Below are positions 1-8,419 of a DNA stretch of 64,000 bases, piece after piece. Each line of letters begins with the position of its first letter. Position 1 is the first letter of the stretch. The position numbers and the translations under genes are program-made. Source of the DNA: Streptomyces anulatus (GTDB lineage Bacteria > Actinomycetota > Actinomycetes > Streptomycetales > Streptomycetaceae); the NCBI RefSeq assembly GCF_000721175.1, contig NZ_JOEZ01000023.1:1-64000 (forward strand), written 5' to 3'. Under the pieces are notes generated by a model that worked only from the letters and a program-made list of their open reading frames with translations, ran no database searches and was not told the origin of the DNA.

Positions 1-64
1 CCAGCAGTACCTCGACCAGCGCCAGATACCTCGGCCGAAGTCCTGGCGAACCCTGGGAGCCTGA
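1..64 (+). CDS. C-terminal tail of a possible gene cut by the left edge
   Basis: One plus-strand frame is open from base 2 to a TGA at 62-64 and encodes about 20 residues (QQYLDQRQIPRPKSWRTLGA). Most codons end in G or C, as expected of a real Streptomyces reading frame. It would converge on the membrane-protein gene that ends at 97. The tail is too short to assign to a family; a sugar-nucleotide or glycosyltransferase gene would fit the neighbourhood, but that is a guess. It could also be chance. Confidence 0.3.
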   Translation, partial: QQYLDQRQIPRPKSWRTLGA

Positions 65-96
65 CCGGCACCTTCAAGATCCCCGACAGAGTCAAG

Positions 97-1317
97 CTAG
101 CCCGCCGCCACCCGGGCCAGCACCTCGCCCGTGCGCGGGCTGAACGCCAGCACCGTCGCGTTCTCGGGCAGCCGCTGGTGGCGGGTCAGCAGCAGCCACC
201 GCACCCCGTACCGGGCAGTGATCTTGTCCCGCAGGGCCTGCGGGGTCGATACGTCGAGATAGGCGGCCACCGCCCGGCTCCTCTCCCGCCGCTCCGTGTT
301 CGCGAGCCCCGCGTCCGGCAGTGCGTCGGCCAGCACGTACGCCCCGTGCCCGGCCAGCGCGTACATCGCGGGGCGGCTGTCCGTCAGGACCACTTCGCCC
401 GGCGGCACGTACACGGTCGCCCAGGCGTACGGCTCCCCGGCCGCCCGCACCCCCTCGGCCGCCGTCGGGCCCCCGACGGGGGTGCGCGGGGCGGTGAGCC
501 CGTTGTAGTACGGCCACAGCGCCGCCACGGTCACCGCGCACACGACGGCGAACGCCCACCGCCACACGGTCGGCCGGAACCGGGTCCGCGTCCGGACCGC
601 GATCAGGGCGAGGCACCCGATCGTCGCGCCGACCGCCGTCGGCGGGTGGACCAGCAGGACGAGCCCGAGCAGTACGCCGATTCCGGCCGCCTCCGCCCAC
701 CGGGGCGTCCGGCCGGGCTTCGGATCGCCGGGTCGGGCGGCCCTCGCGGCAGCGCGACCGGTCCACGCCCACAGATGCAGCGTGACCGCGACCGCGAACG
801 TGCTCGGCGCGCTCCAGCGGGCCGGGTCCGCCCAGTGGATCAGGGCCGGAGGCACCAGCGCGAGGACCGGCACCCAGCGGTTCGGGGTCAGCAGCCGGGT
901 GAGCCGGCCGATCCCGGTGAGCAGGAGAGCCAGGTTCACCGACGCGGCCAGCGCGACGACGGACGGGCCCGAAAGCCCGGTGGCCCGGGCGGCCAGACCC
1001 TGGAGCAGCGCGTACGGGGAGTAGTGCGCGCTCGCCACGGCGGGCAGGTCGGTCATCGGGAACGCCGGGTGCAGCAGGTTCACCCGCAGCCGTTCGACGA
1101 CCGCCGCCTGGAGCCCGGCCTCGCAGCACAGCGGTGCCTGCCAGGCCGCCGCCGACAGCACCGCCCACAGCAGTCCGCCCAGCACGAGGTACGGCGACGG
1201 CAGCCACAGGGGCGGCCGGGCCGCCCCGTCAGCCCCGTCGCCTCCGGTCCTGGAGGGCGGAACGTCGGACGGGATGCCGGGGGACGGGGCGGAGGAGGCA
1301 GCGGAGGAGAGGGGCAC
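97..1317 (-). CDS. Polytopic membrane protein, glycosyltransferase-like, probably shortened
   Basis: The protein has 406 residues. A proline/serine-rich cytoplasmic start is followed by hydrophobic segments (around residues 40-60, 120-140, 150-165, 210-245 and 255-275). About 130 soluble C-terminal residues then contain GEVVLTDSRPAMYALAG and YGVRWLLLTRHQ, a layout I associate with YfhO/GT-C-like membrane proteins of actinobacterial surface-polymer loci. In those proteins several more helices usually lie between the LWPYYNGL-type loop and the soluble tail. Here the loop runs straight into the tail. The gene follows the fused glycosyltransferase gene on the same strand after 80 bp, so the two are probably co-transcribed. 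Function is inferred from layout and neighbours only; acceptor and donor are unknown. Confidence 0.6.
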   Translation of the reverse strand: MPLSSAASSAPSPGIPSDVPPSRTGGDGADGAARPPLWLPSPYLVLGGLLWAVLSAAAWQAPLCCEAGLQAAVVERLRVNLLHPAFPMTDLPAVASAHYSPYALLQGLAARATGLSGPSVVALAASVNLALLLTGIGRLTRLLTPNRWVPVLALVPPALIHWADPARWSAPSTFAVAVTLHLWAWTGRAAARAARPGDPKPGRTPRWAEAAGIGVLLGLVLLVHPPTAVGATIGCLALIAVRTRTRFRPTVWRWAFAVVCAVTVAALWPYYNGLTAPRTPVGGPTAAEGVRAAGEPYAWATVYVPPGEVVLTDSRPAMYALAGHGAYVLADALPDAGLANTERRERSRAVAAYLDVSTPQALRDKITARYGVRWLLLTRHQRLPENATVLAFSPRTGEVLARVAAG

Positions 1318-1397
1318 ATCTCATGGGTTCCGTGCGGCGGGGCCGCTCTCCCCGCTGCCACCCGTCCGAGGGATTCCCTGCGATGGCTTCCGGAACG

Positions 1398-4300
1398 CTA
1401 CGGGGTGTCGTCGGGCGCGTCCGCCAGGAGCCGGTCCGCCACCCGGGCCGCCGCACCGCCGTCGTCCAGGTCGCAGTAGTCGCGCCGGAAGCTCTCGTAC
1501 GCGTCGGCGTGCCGGGCCGCCGGCGACCCGGTGTCCCGCAGCGCCTGGGCCACCTCGTCCGTCGTGACCAGCAGCGGCCCCGGCGCCCGGGTCTCGAAGT
1601 CCAGGCAGAAGCCGCGCACGGTGTCGCGGTAGTGCTCCAGGTCGTACGTGTGGAAGAGCATCGGCCGGCCCGTCAGCGCGAAGTCGAACATGAGCCCCGC
1701 GTAGTCCGTCACCAGGACGTCGGCCACCGTCAGCAGCCCGGCCGCGCCCGGGTGCCCGGACACGTCGAGCACACCGGGCCCGGCCGGGATGCTGCCGGTG
1801 ACCCGGGGGTGGCGGCGCACCAGCACCGTGTGGCCGGGGCCGAGCGCCCGTGCCAGGGCGCCCGGATCGAGCGCCGGGTCCCAGCGGTACGGGCCGGGGA
1901 CCGTGCGGTCGGTGGAAGCGGCCGGGGGATGGGCCAGGTGGTCGCGGTAGGTCGGGGCGTACAGCACGACACGGTGGTCCTCCGGGATCCCGAGCCCGCG
2001 CCGCACCTCCTCGGCGGCCTTGTCCCGGTCGGGCGGGAACAGCACGTCGTTGGCGGGCGACCCGGCCTCCAGCACCTCACCCGTGTACCCGAGCGACCGG
2101 CGCAGCCACGGGGTGGCGAAGCGGCTCGGGGAGACCAGCACCGACCACTGGGCCGACCGCTGCGGCAGGGTGGCGAGGTGCTGGTGGTCGGCGTAGAGGG
2201 TGTCCGCCAGGCCGCCGCCGAACCGGCCGAGGGGGGTGCCGTGCCACGTCTGGACGACCGTCTGTCCCGGCCGCCGCTCGAACCACCCGGGCAGCTGCTC
2301 GTCCGTGACGATCCGGCGGGAGCGGGCCAGCGCCTCGTACCAGGCCGCGCTGTGCACGGGGACGGCCCGCGCGCCGGGCGGTACGTGGGTGGTGCGGCCG
2401 GGGGCGGTACCCGTGACCCACAGGTGCTCGGTCTCCGTGCCCCGGCGCACGAGCTCGGCGTGCACGGCGCGCGGGGAGTCGCCGCCCGCGTAGAGGACGG
2501 CGTCGCGGAGCGGGAGGGCCGTGCGCCGGTCGCCGTAGTGCGCGGCGCGCAGGAGCCGCCTGCCGTACGCGCTCCGCCCGGCGGTCGGCAGGTCCGGTTC
2601 CGCGACCACGGACAGCCGGTCGCCGTGCCGCCGCTCCAGGCGCAGCGCGTTCTCGCCTCCGCCGCAGGGCAGGTGCGCGGCGGCGGAGCCGAGGACGCGT
2701 ACGGGGCGGCCGTCCAGGCGGACCTCCCAGCGGCCCTCCGGGAGCGGCGGCGCGATCAGCGCGGAGAACCGGCCCGGCGCACCGGCGGGGGGCGCGGTCC
2801 CGGCCCCTGCCCGGGATCCGGCCGGGGTTTCGTCCGAAGCGTCCGACGCCCTGTTCGAAGTCCCGGTCGTCCCGGCCCCTGCCCAGGATCCGGCCGGGGT
2901 TTCGTCCGAAGCGTCCGACGCCCCGTTCGAAGTCCCGTCCACGACGGCCTCCGCGACCGGGACCGTCTCGTGCAGCGTCTCGTGGCGCAGGACGAGACGG
3001 CTGCCGGAGGCCTCCGGTCCGCCGTCGGCCCCCCGCCGCTCCCGGGCGTACGTCCCCCGGATGCGCAGGCCCCCGTCCGGCGTGCGCTCCACCCGGTCCG
3101 CGTACGGGGGGCCCGCCAGGTCCAGCACCAGGTCGCCCGCCGGGTCCGCGTAGGCGGGCGGCGGCAGGCCCGGGGCGGCGGGCAGCGGTACGCGGGTGCC
3201 GTCGGCGAGCAGCAGCCGGACCCGCCACCGCGCCGCGCTCCCCGTCTCGACCTCGCGGGGGGCCCGGTGCGGTGCGGGCGGGGCGCCGGCGAGTCCGGCG
3301 AGCGGCACGCGCACCGTGAACGCGACCCCGTGCGACCCGTGCACCCCGCGCGCCCTGTTCGATCCGTGCGCCCCAACCTTCGAGGGCGTCACCCCCGTCC
3401 GGACCGGCCCGCCTGTCTCGTCCGCCCCGCCGGCCTCCGCGTACTCCACCGGGCAGGACCGCTCCTCGCTCCCGTCGCGTGTCAGCAGCAGTGCCGTGGG
3501 CCTGCTCCCGCCGAAGAACCGGCCCGTGAGTTCCAGCGGGGCTCCCTCCTCCCCCTCGGTCCGGTGCCCCTCGGCCCGGGCCCGCAGTCGTGACACGGTC
3601 AGCCGGAGCCGGCCGCCCCGGTAGTCGAGCACCGCCCGCCGCCCGTCGCCCAGGTCGTGCACCAGCGGCTGGTCCGCGCCCGTGTCCGGAGCGCGCACCG
3701 CCACCCGGCGGACCGCCCAGGGCCCGGCGAGGACCAGGCCGACCAGCCAGCCGCTCCCCGCCGTCGCAGGAAGCCGGTCAGGGTCGACGACCATCTCGAA
3801 GCCGGCGTGGTCGTAACCGTGCAGCTCCTGGCCGGAGTTCACCGTCGCCTCGGGCGCGGACACGGACCGCACCGGCACCGGTCGCACCTGCCTCCCCCGC
3901 TCCGCCCGGACCATCCCCACCGTGAGCCGCTGCCGGGCGGAGGCGGCGGGAAGATTGCGCAGATACGCGTACCCGCGCAGCCGCAGCTTCCCGTCCGCGC
4001 CCCAGCGCGCCTCCAGCAGCCGCGCCACCGCCGGGATGTCCGTGCGCGCGAGCCGGGCGCTCGCGCCGCGCACGCCGGGGTACACCGCGCGCCGCCGCCC
4101 CGGAGGCCCCTCGACGGCGAACGTGCCGGCCCCGTTGGCCCGTTCGAACGCGAGGACAGCCAGCAGCTCGTCCAGGCGCCGCTCCCGCACCAGCGACCAC
4201 TTGATGCGCAGCTCCACCGGCAGCCCCTCCAGCACCCCGGCACCTGCCCGGTCGACGAAGGCCCCGGCGCCCTCCAGGAACGCCGCCCGGTACGCCTCGC

Positions 4301-5108
4301 CGCCCATCGGCAGGCCGTCCAGGAAGTACCCGAAGTCGTCGCGCAGACAGGACGTGTCGTACGCCCGCCGCTGCGCCGCGTCCCGGCCGCCCAGGAACGC
4401 GCTGACCTGCTCGCACGCGGCGATCCGGTCCCGCACGCCCGTGACGTCCGTACGCCGCCGGGTGATCGAGCCCTCCCGCACCCGCCAGTAGTAGACGTGC
4501 TCGTGCAGGACGTCCACGGACCCGGCGAGATGGTGCGCGGGGATCATCACCGGGGTGTCCTCGTACAGCTTGCCCTCGGGGAAGGCGAAGGCGTGCGCGT
4601 CCCAGAAGGAGCGCCGGAACACCTTGTTCCACGCCACCCGGTCGGCCAGCAGGCGCGGATCCCGGGTGATGTGGGTACGCGGCCGGGTGCCGGTCAGCCA
4701 GCGGTACTGCCAGGCCTGCTGCCGTCCCTGCCCGGTCAGCCGCCACACATTGCCGGTGGCCAGATCGGAGCCGGTCGACTCCAGCGAGGCCGTCATCCGC
4801 TCGTACGCGTCGTGCACGACGATGTCGTCGCTGTCGGCGAACGCCAGGTAGGGGACGGCGGGGTCGGTGTGCCGGACGCCGGTGTTGCGGGCGGCGCTCA
4901 GGCCGGCGTTCTTCTGCCGCACCAGCCGGAAGCGGCTGTCCCGGGCGGCGAACTCCGCCGCGATCCGGGCGCTGCCGTCCGTCGAACCGTCGTCGACGAG
5001 CACCACCTCGATCGCTTCGAGGGTCTGTTCCGCCACCGACCGCAGGCAGTCCTCAAGGTAGGCCTCGACGTTGTGGACGGGGACGACGACGCTGAGGAGT
5101 GGCTTCAT
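1398..5108 (-). CDS. Fused GT2 glycosyltransferase / CDP-glycerol glycerophosphotransferase
   Basis: The protein has 1236 residues. Residues 1-220 are a family-2 glycosyltransferase domain with VDDGSTDG at 38-45 and ADSDD at 91-95. A long beta-rich middle region follows. The last 400 residues are a TagF-type domain with WHGTPL near 950, YAPTYRDH near 1050 and VTDYAGLMFDF near 1136. Such domains move glycerol-phosphate (or a similar polyol phosphate) from CDP-glycerol onto a wall polymer at the inner face of the membrane. The usual TDYSS motif reads TDYAG here. The middle region contains a 24-residue tandem duplication. ATG at 5108 begins directly with the GT2 fold. It is divergent from the TagB-like gene at 5210. 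Family assignment is firm; the polymer made is not known. Confidence 0.87.
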   Translation of the reverse strand: MKPLLSVVVPVHNVEAYLEDCLRSVAEQTLEAIEVVLVDDGSTDGSARIAAEFAARDSRFRLVRQKNAGLSAARNTGVRHTDPAVPYLAFADSDDIVVHDAYERMTASLESTGSDLATGNVWRLTGQGRQQAWQYRWLTGTRPRTHITRDPRLLADRVAWNKVFRRSFWDAHAFAFPEGKLYEDTPVMIPAHHLAGSVDVLHEHVYYWRVREGSITRRRTDVTGVRDRIAACEQVSAFLGGRDAAQRRAYDTSCLRDDFGYFLDGLPMGGEAYRAAFLEGAGAFVDRAGAGVLEGLPVELRIKWSLVRERRLDELLAVLAFERANGAGTFAVEGPPGRRRAVYPGVRGASARLARTDIPAVARLLEARWGADGKLRLRGYAYLRNLPAASARQRLTVGMVRAERGRQVRPVPVRSVSAPEATVNSGQELHGYDHAGFEMVVDPDRLPATAGSGWLVGLVLAGPWAVRRVAVRAPDTGADQPLVHDLGDGRRAVLDYRGGRLRLTVSRLRARAEGHRTEGEEGAPLELTGRFFGGSRPTALLLTRDGSEERSCPVEYAEAGGADETGGPVRTGVTPSKVGAHGSNRARGVHGSHGVAFTVRVPLAGLAGAPPAPHRAPREVETGSAARWRVRLLLADGTRVPLPAAPGLPPPAYADPAGDLVLDLAGPPYADRVERTPDGGLRIRGTYARERRGADGGPEASGSRLVLRHETLHETVPVAEAVVDGTSNGASDASDETPAGSWAGAGTTGTSNRASDASDETPAGSRAGAGTAPPAGAPGRFSALIAPPLPEGRWEVRLDGRPVRVLGSAAAHLPCGGGENALRLERRHGDRLSVVAEPDLPTAGRSAYGRRLLRAAHYGDRRTALPLRDAVLYAGGDSPRAVHAELVRRGTETEHLWVTGTAPGRTTHVPPGARAVPVHSAAWYEALARSRRIVTDEQLPGWFERRPGQTVVQTWHGTPLGRFGGGLADTLYADHQHLATLPQRSAQWSVLVSPSRFATPWLRRSLGYTGEVLEAGSPANDVLFPPDRDKAAEEVRRGLGIPEDHRVVLYAPTYRDHLAHPPAASTDRTVPGPYRWDPALDPGALARALGPGHTVLVRRHPRVTGSIPAGPGVLDVSGHPGAAGLLTVADVLVTDYAGLMFDFALTGRPMLFHTYDLEHYRDTVRGFCLDFETRAPGPLLVTTDEVAQALRDTGSPAARHADAYESFRRDYCDLDDGGAAARVADRLLADAPDDTP
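2801..2944 (-). repeat. 72-bp in-frame tandem duplication
   Basis: Two copies of a 72-bp unit lie head to tail, starting near 2801 and 2873, and differ at only a few bases. They encode two 24-residue repeats that contain ASDASDETPAGS. They sit in the linker between the beta-rich middle region and the glycerophosphotransferase domain. The high identity suggests a recent slippage or unequal-crossover event that kept the frame. Confidence 0.85.
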
Positions 5109-5195
5109 GTCCTGGTCAACAGGGGGCGGCTCCCGGGGTCACCGGCGCTGACCCGAACGGGTGAACGCGGGCCGCTCCTCGCCCGGACCCGCGAT

Positions 5196-5201
5196 TACGC
5201 T
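5196..5201 (+). promoter_or_regulatory. Candidate -10 element of a leaderless transcript
   Basis: TACGCT ends eight bases before the ATG at 5210 and there is no Shine-Dalgarno between them. Transcription would therefore start at or next to the start codon. No good -35 is visible. Confidence 0.4.
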
Positions 5202-5209
5202 CGGCTGCC

Positions 5210-6412
5210 ATGCCCACCAGAGCCTCCGTGCCCACCAGAGCTTCCGTGAAGCGGTTCGTGCGTCGCCAGGCCATGCGGGCCGCCTACCGCACCGACCTGC
5301 GCCGCCCGCTCGACCCGGACCTCGCCGTCTACGGGGCGTACTGGAACCGGGGCGTCGCCTGCAATCCGGCCGCCATCCACGCCAAGGCCCGCGAGCTGGT
5401 CCCGCACATCCGGGGTGTGTGGGCCGTCTCCTCCCGGCATCGCGACGGGATGCCGGCCGGTGTGCCGTACGTCATCGAGGGATCGCGCCCCTACTGGCGG
5501 GCCATGGCCACGGCCACCTACCTGGTCAACAACTCCAGCTTTCCCGGCGGTTTCACCAAGCGGCCCGGTCAGCGCTACCTCCAGACCCACCACGGGACCC
5601 CGCTCAAGACCATGGGGCTGGATCAGCGCGCGTACCCCGCCCTCGCCCGGAGAGCCGACTTCGGCAAGATCCTCGCCCATGTCGGCCAGTGGGACTTCAG
5701 CCTCTCCGCCAACCCGCACACCACCGAGGTCTGGGACCGCGTCTACCCGGGCGCGTACGAGCGGCTCGACCTCGGATACCCCCGGAACGACGTCTACTTC
5801 ACCGCCACCGCCGAGGACATCGCGAAGATCCGCGCCGAGCTGGGCATCGCCGACGGCCGGACCGCCCTGCTCTACGCCCCGACCCATCGCGACTACCGCA
5901 CCGGCTTCGTCCCCGACCTCGACCCGGAGCGCCTGGCCCGCCAACTGGGCCCCGACTACGTGGTGCTGGTTCGCGCCCACTACTTCTACGGGCGTTCCGC
6001 CGGGGTCGGCGCGGTGGAGGCGGGAGCGGGGACGGGGCAGGTCATCGACGTCACCGGGCACCCCCGGGTCGAGGAACTGTGCCTGGCCGCGGACGCGTTG
6101 ATCGCCGACTACTCCTCCCTGGTCTTCGACTACGCCTGCCTGGACCGCCCGATCGTCGTCCACGCCCCCGACCAGGCCGCCTACCGGGCCGCGCGCGGGA
6201 CCTACTTCGACCTGCTGTCCGGGCGACCCGGCGACACCCCCGGGACCGTCACCACCGACCCCGAACGGCTGGCCGACGTGTTCCGGACGGGGGAGTGGCG
6301 GTCACCGGAGGCGGCCGCGCTGCGCACCGCGTTCCGGGAGCGGTTCTGCCCGTACGACGACGGGCACGCGGCGGAACGTGTCGTACGGCGGTTCTTCGCC
6401 CCGGCCGAGTGA
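5210..6412 (+). CDS. CDP-glycerol glycerophosphotransferase family protein (TagB/TagF-like)
   Basis: The protein has 400 residues and is essentially a single glycerophosphotransferase domain, close to TagB length. Visible motifs are QTHHGTPLKTMG near residue 125, YAPTHRDYRTG near 224, IADYSSLVFDYACLDRP near 298 and RGTYFDL near 330. It lacks the fused glycosyltransferase domain of its neighbours. By family it transfers a glycerol-phosphate unit from a CDP-activated donor and works at the cytoplasmic membrane face. An 18-bp duplication at the 5' end repeats the coding for PTRASV. The start has a TACGCT hexamer just upstream and no ribosome site. Whether it primes or extends the polymer cannot be told from sequence. 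Confidence 0.85.
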   Translation: MPTRASVPTRASVKRFVRRQAMRAAYRTDLRRPLDPDLAVYGAYWNRGVACNPAAIHAKARELVPHIRGVWAVSSRHRDGMPAGVPYVIEGSRPYWRAMATATYLVNNSSFPGGFTKRPGQRYLQTHHGTPLKTMGLDQRAYPALARRADFGKILAHVGQWDFSLSANPHTTEVWDRVYPGAYERLDLGYPRNDVYFTATAEDIAKIRAELGIADGRTALLYAPTHRDYRTGFVPDLDPERLARQLGPDYVVLVRAHYFYGRSAGVGAVEAGAGTGQVIDVTGHPRVEELCLAADALIADYSSLVFDYACLDRPIVVHAPDQAAYRAARGTYFDLLSGRPGDTPGTVTTDPERLADVFRTGEWRSPEAAALRTAFRERFCPYDDGHAAERVVRRFFAPAE

Positions 6413-6526
6413 GGCGCGAGGCCTCACCACCCGGATGGCTCATTCGGGCGACCGGTGCCGATTCCTCCGCCCCGTACGGTCGTTGTGCCCAACAGCTCGC
6501 TCGCCCCGCCATGTTGGGAGACGTCC

Positions 6527-7285
6527 ATGCACCGGTCCGCCTACGAGCAGATGGAACTCTGCGTCAAGGAGTATCTGCCCGTCGAAGGGCCCGCGTCCGG
6601 TAACGGCGCCTACCGGGTCGTCGACCTCGGCTCCCGTATCTCCGGCAAGCAGACCCGCACCCACCGGGCGCTCCTCTCCGGCCACCCCGTCGACTACTTC
6701 GGGGTCGATGTGCAGGACGGCCCCAACGTGGACGCCGTGATGACGAAGCCGTACCGCATCCCCGCCCGCTCCAACAGCGCGGACGTCGTCCTGTCCGGGC
6801 AGGCGTTCGAGCACATCCCGTTCTTCTGGGCCTCCATGCTGGAGATCGCCCGGATCCTGAAGCCCGGCGGCCACGCGTTCATCACCGCCCCCTCGCGCGG
6901 TCATGTCCACGACGCCCAGGACTGCTGGCGCTACTACCCCGACGGCTTCCGCGCCCTCGCCGCTCACTCACGGCTCGAACTGCGCGAGACCTACACGGAC
7001 TTCCCGCCCCGGAAGGGCATCCGGCACGACTACCGGGCCATCGACGAGCATGCGGCCTACTGGGGCGACTCCGTCGGCGTCTTCCGCAAGCCGCAGCGCT
7101 ATCCGCGCCTGACCATGTTCGCCGTACGGGAGCTGGCGGTGTGGTGGGCCAACCGGGTCGGCGGCGTGGACGGCATCCCGCTGCCCCGGCCGGTGGACGG
7201 GCGCGAGCGGTGCGGGCGGCCGAAGACTCCGCCCGCGCGAACGGCCTCACTCGAACAGGAGCCGCCCCGATCAATGGCAGGTTGA
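6527..7285 (+). CDS. Class I SAM-dependent methyltransferase
   Basis: The protein has 252 residues. VVDLGSR near residue 30 is the SAM-binding motif I. YFGVDVQDGPNVD corresponds to the ribose-binding acidic loop, and SADVVLSGQAFEHI and ILKPGGHAFITAP are motifs typical of Methyltransf_11 proteins. ATG 6527 is chosen because GGGAG lies six bases upstream; an in-frame GTG at 6455 would add 24 low-complexity residues. It lies between a TagB-like gene and a TylF-like methyltransferase, so a role in decorating the surface glycopolymer is reasonable. Its substrate is unknown. Confidence 0.8.
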   Translation: MHRSAYEQMELCVKEYLPVEGPASGNGAYRVVDLGSRISGKQTRTHRALLSGHPVDYFGVDVQDGPNVDAVMTKPYRIPARSNSADVVLSGQAFEHIPFFWASMLEIARILKPGGHAFITAPSRGHVHDAQDCWRYYPDGFRALAAHSRLELRETYTDFPPRKGIRHDYRAIDEHAAYWGDSVGVFRKPQRYPRLTMFAVRELAVWWANRVGGVDGIPLPRPVDGRERCGRPKTPPARTASLEQEPPRSMAG

Positions 7286-7296
7286 CGAAAGATGAC

Positions 7297-8166
7297 ATGC
7301 GGCGCATACCGCGCGTACTGTCCCGGGGCATGGCTTGGCGCAACGCCGTCAACGGCGTCCTTCAGCAGCTCACCGGATACCAGCTCAGGCGCGTCACCGT
7401 GCCCGCCGCCCGCACCGCCCCCGCCCCGGCGCCGGCCGCCCCAGCCGCCCCCGCTCCCGCCGCGAAGCCCAGGGTGAAGAAGCCCGCGCTCGCGTTCCCG
7501 GAGGACTACGACGACGAGGCGAAGGACATCATCCGCGCGGTCAAGCCGTACTCGATGACCTCGCCGGAGCGGCTGAACGCCTTCATCCTCGCCACGCGTC
7601 ACATCGCCCGGCACAACATCCCCGGCTCCGTCGTCGAGTGCGGTGTCTGGCGCGGCGGTTCCATGCAGGCCTGCGCCCGGACCCTGCTGTCCGCCGGGGA
7701 GACCGAGCGCGACCTGTACCTCTTCGACACGTACGAGGGCATGACCCCGCCCACCGCCGAGGACCTGCGGCGCGACGGCCGGCCGGCCCAGGAACTGCTG
7801 GACGCCCAGGGCAAGGACCGGCCGATCTGGGCGGTCGCCTCGCTGGAGGACGTCAAGGCGGGCTTCGACCACGTCCCGTACCCGAAGGAGCGCGTCCACT
7901 ACGTGCGGGGACGGGTCGAGGACACCGTCCCCGGGCAGGCCCCCGAGCAGATCTCGATCCTGCGCCTGGACACCGACTGGTACGCCTCCACGAAGCACGA
8001 ACTGGAGCACCTGTACTCCCGGTTGGTCAGCGGCGGCGTCCTCCTGATCGACGACTACGGCTACTGGCAGGGATCGCGCCAGGCGGTCGACGAGTTCCTC
8101 GACAAGACCGGTGAGCGGCTCCTCCTGCTGCGGATGGACGAGGGCCGGATCGCCGTGAAGCCCTGA
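7297..8166 (+). CDS. TylF/MycF-family O-methyltransferase
   Basis: The protein has 289 residues. After an Ala/Pro-rich segment (about residues 27-55) comes a TylF-type domain with VVECGVWRGGSM, LYLFDTYEGM, LRLDTDWYAST and LIDDYGYWQGSRQAVDEF. In characterised members (macrocin and mycinamicin methyltransferases) the Asp-rich motifs bind a metal and orient a sugar hydroxyl for methylation. ATG 7297 is preceded by GAAAG at a five-base spacing and starts 12 bp after the previous stop, so the two methyltransferases are probably one transcript. No macrolide genes are nearby; methylation of a sugar in the wall polymer made by this locus is more likely. That is inference. Confidence 0.82.
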   Translation: MRRIPRVLSRGMAWRNAVNGVLQQLTGYQLRRVTVPAARTAPAPAPAAPAAPAPAAKPRVKKPALAFPEDYDDEAKDIIRAVKPYSMTSPERLNAFILATRHIARHNIPGSVVECGVWRGGSMQACARTLLSAGETERDLYLFDTYEGMTPPTAEDLRRDGRPAQELLDAQGKDRPIWAVASLEDVKAGFDHVPYPKERVHYVRGRVEDTVPGQAPEQISILRLDTDWYASTKHELEHLYSRLVSGGVLLIDDYGYWQGSRQAVDEFLDKTGERLLLLRMDEGRIAVKP

Positions 8167-8197
8167 CCCGGGCCCCCTCCACGGCAGCGCCGAGCAC

Positions 8198-8229
8198 CGA
8201 GCCCCGTGCCCTTCCCGGTACGGGGCTCG
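8198..8229 (+). terminator. Hairpin after the methyltransferase pair
   Basis: Ten-base perfect arms (CGAGCCCCGT and its complement) enclose a 12-base loop 32 bp after the stop codon. There is no U-tract, as is common in Streptomyces. The hairpin separates the methyltransferase unit from the glycosyltransferase unit at 8420. Confidence 0.6.
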
Positions 8230-8419
8230 AGCGCGCTCCCGGCACGCCCCCGGGTACGCGACTCCGCCCTCCGCGTCACCCGAACGGACCCCCTCGGGTG
8301 ACCCGTCCTTCCGGCGCGGGTTGTACCCCATGGCCCCCGACGGGCCCCTGCCCCGAAGACTCAAGTCCCCGACGCTCATTGCCCCTGATGTCGTCCGCCC
8401 GGAAGGATCGTGCGCCGCG

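Noticed and set aside
1134..3593. 819-residue plus-strand frame at the left end
   Set aside because: It is antisense to two supported minus-strand genes and is rich in Arg and Pro without motifs.
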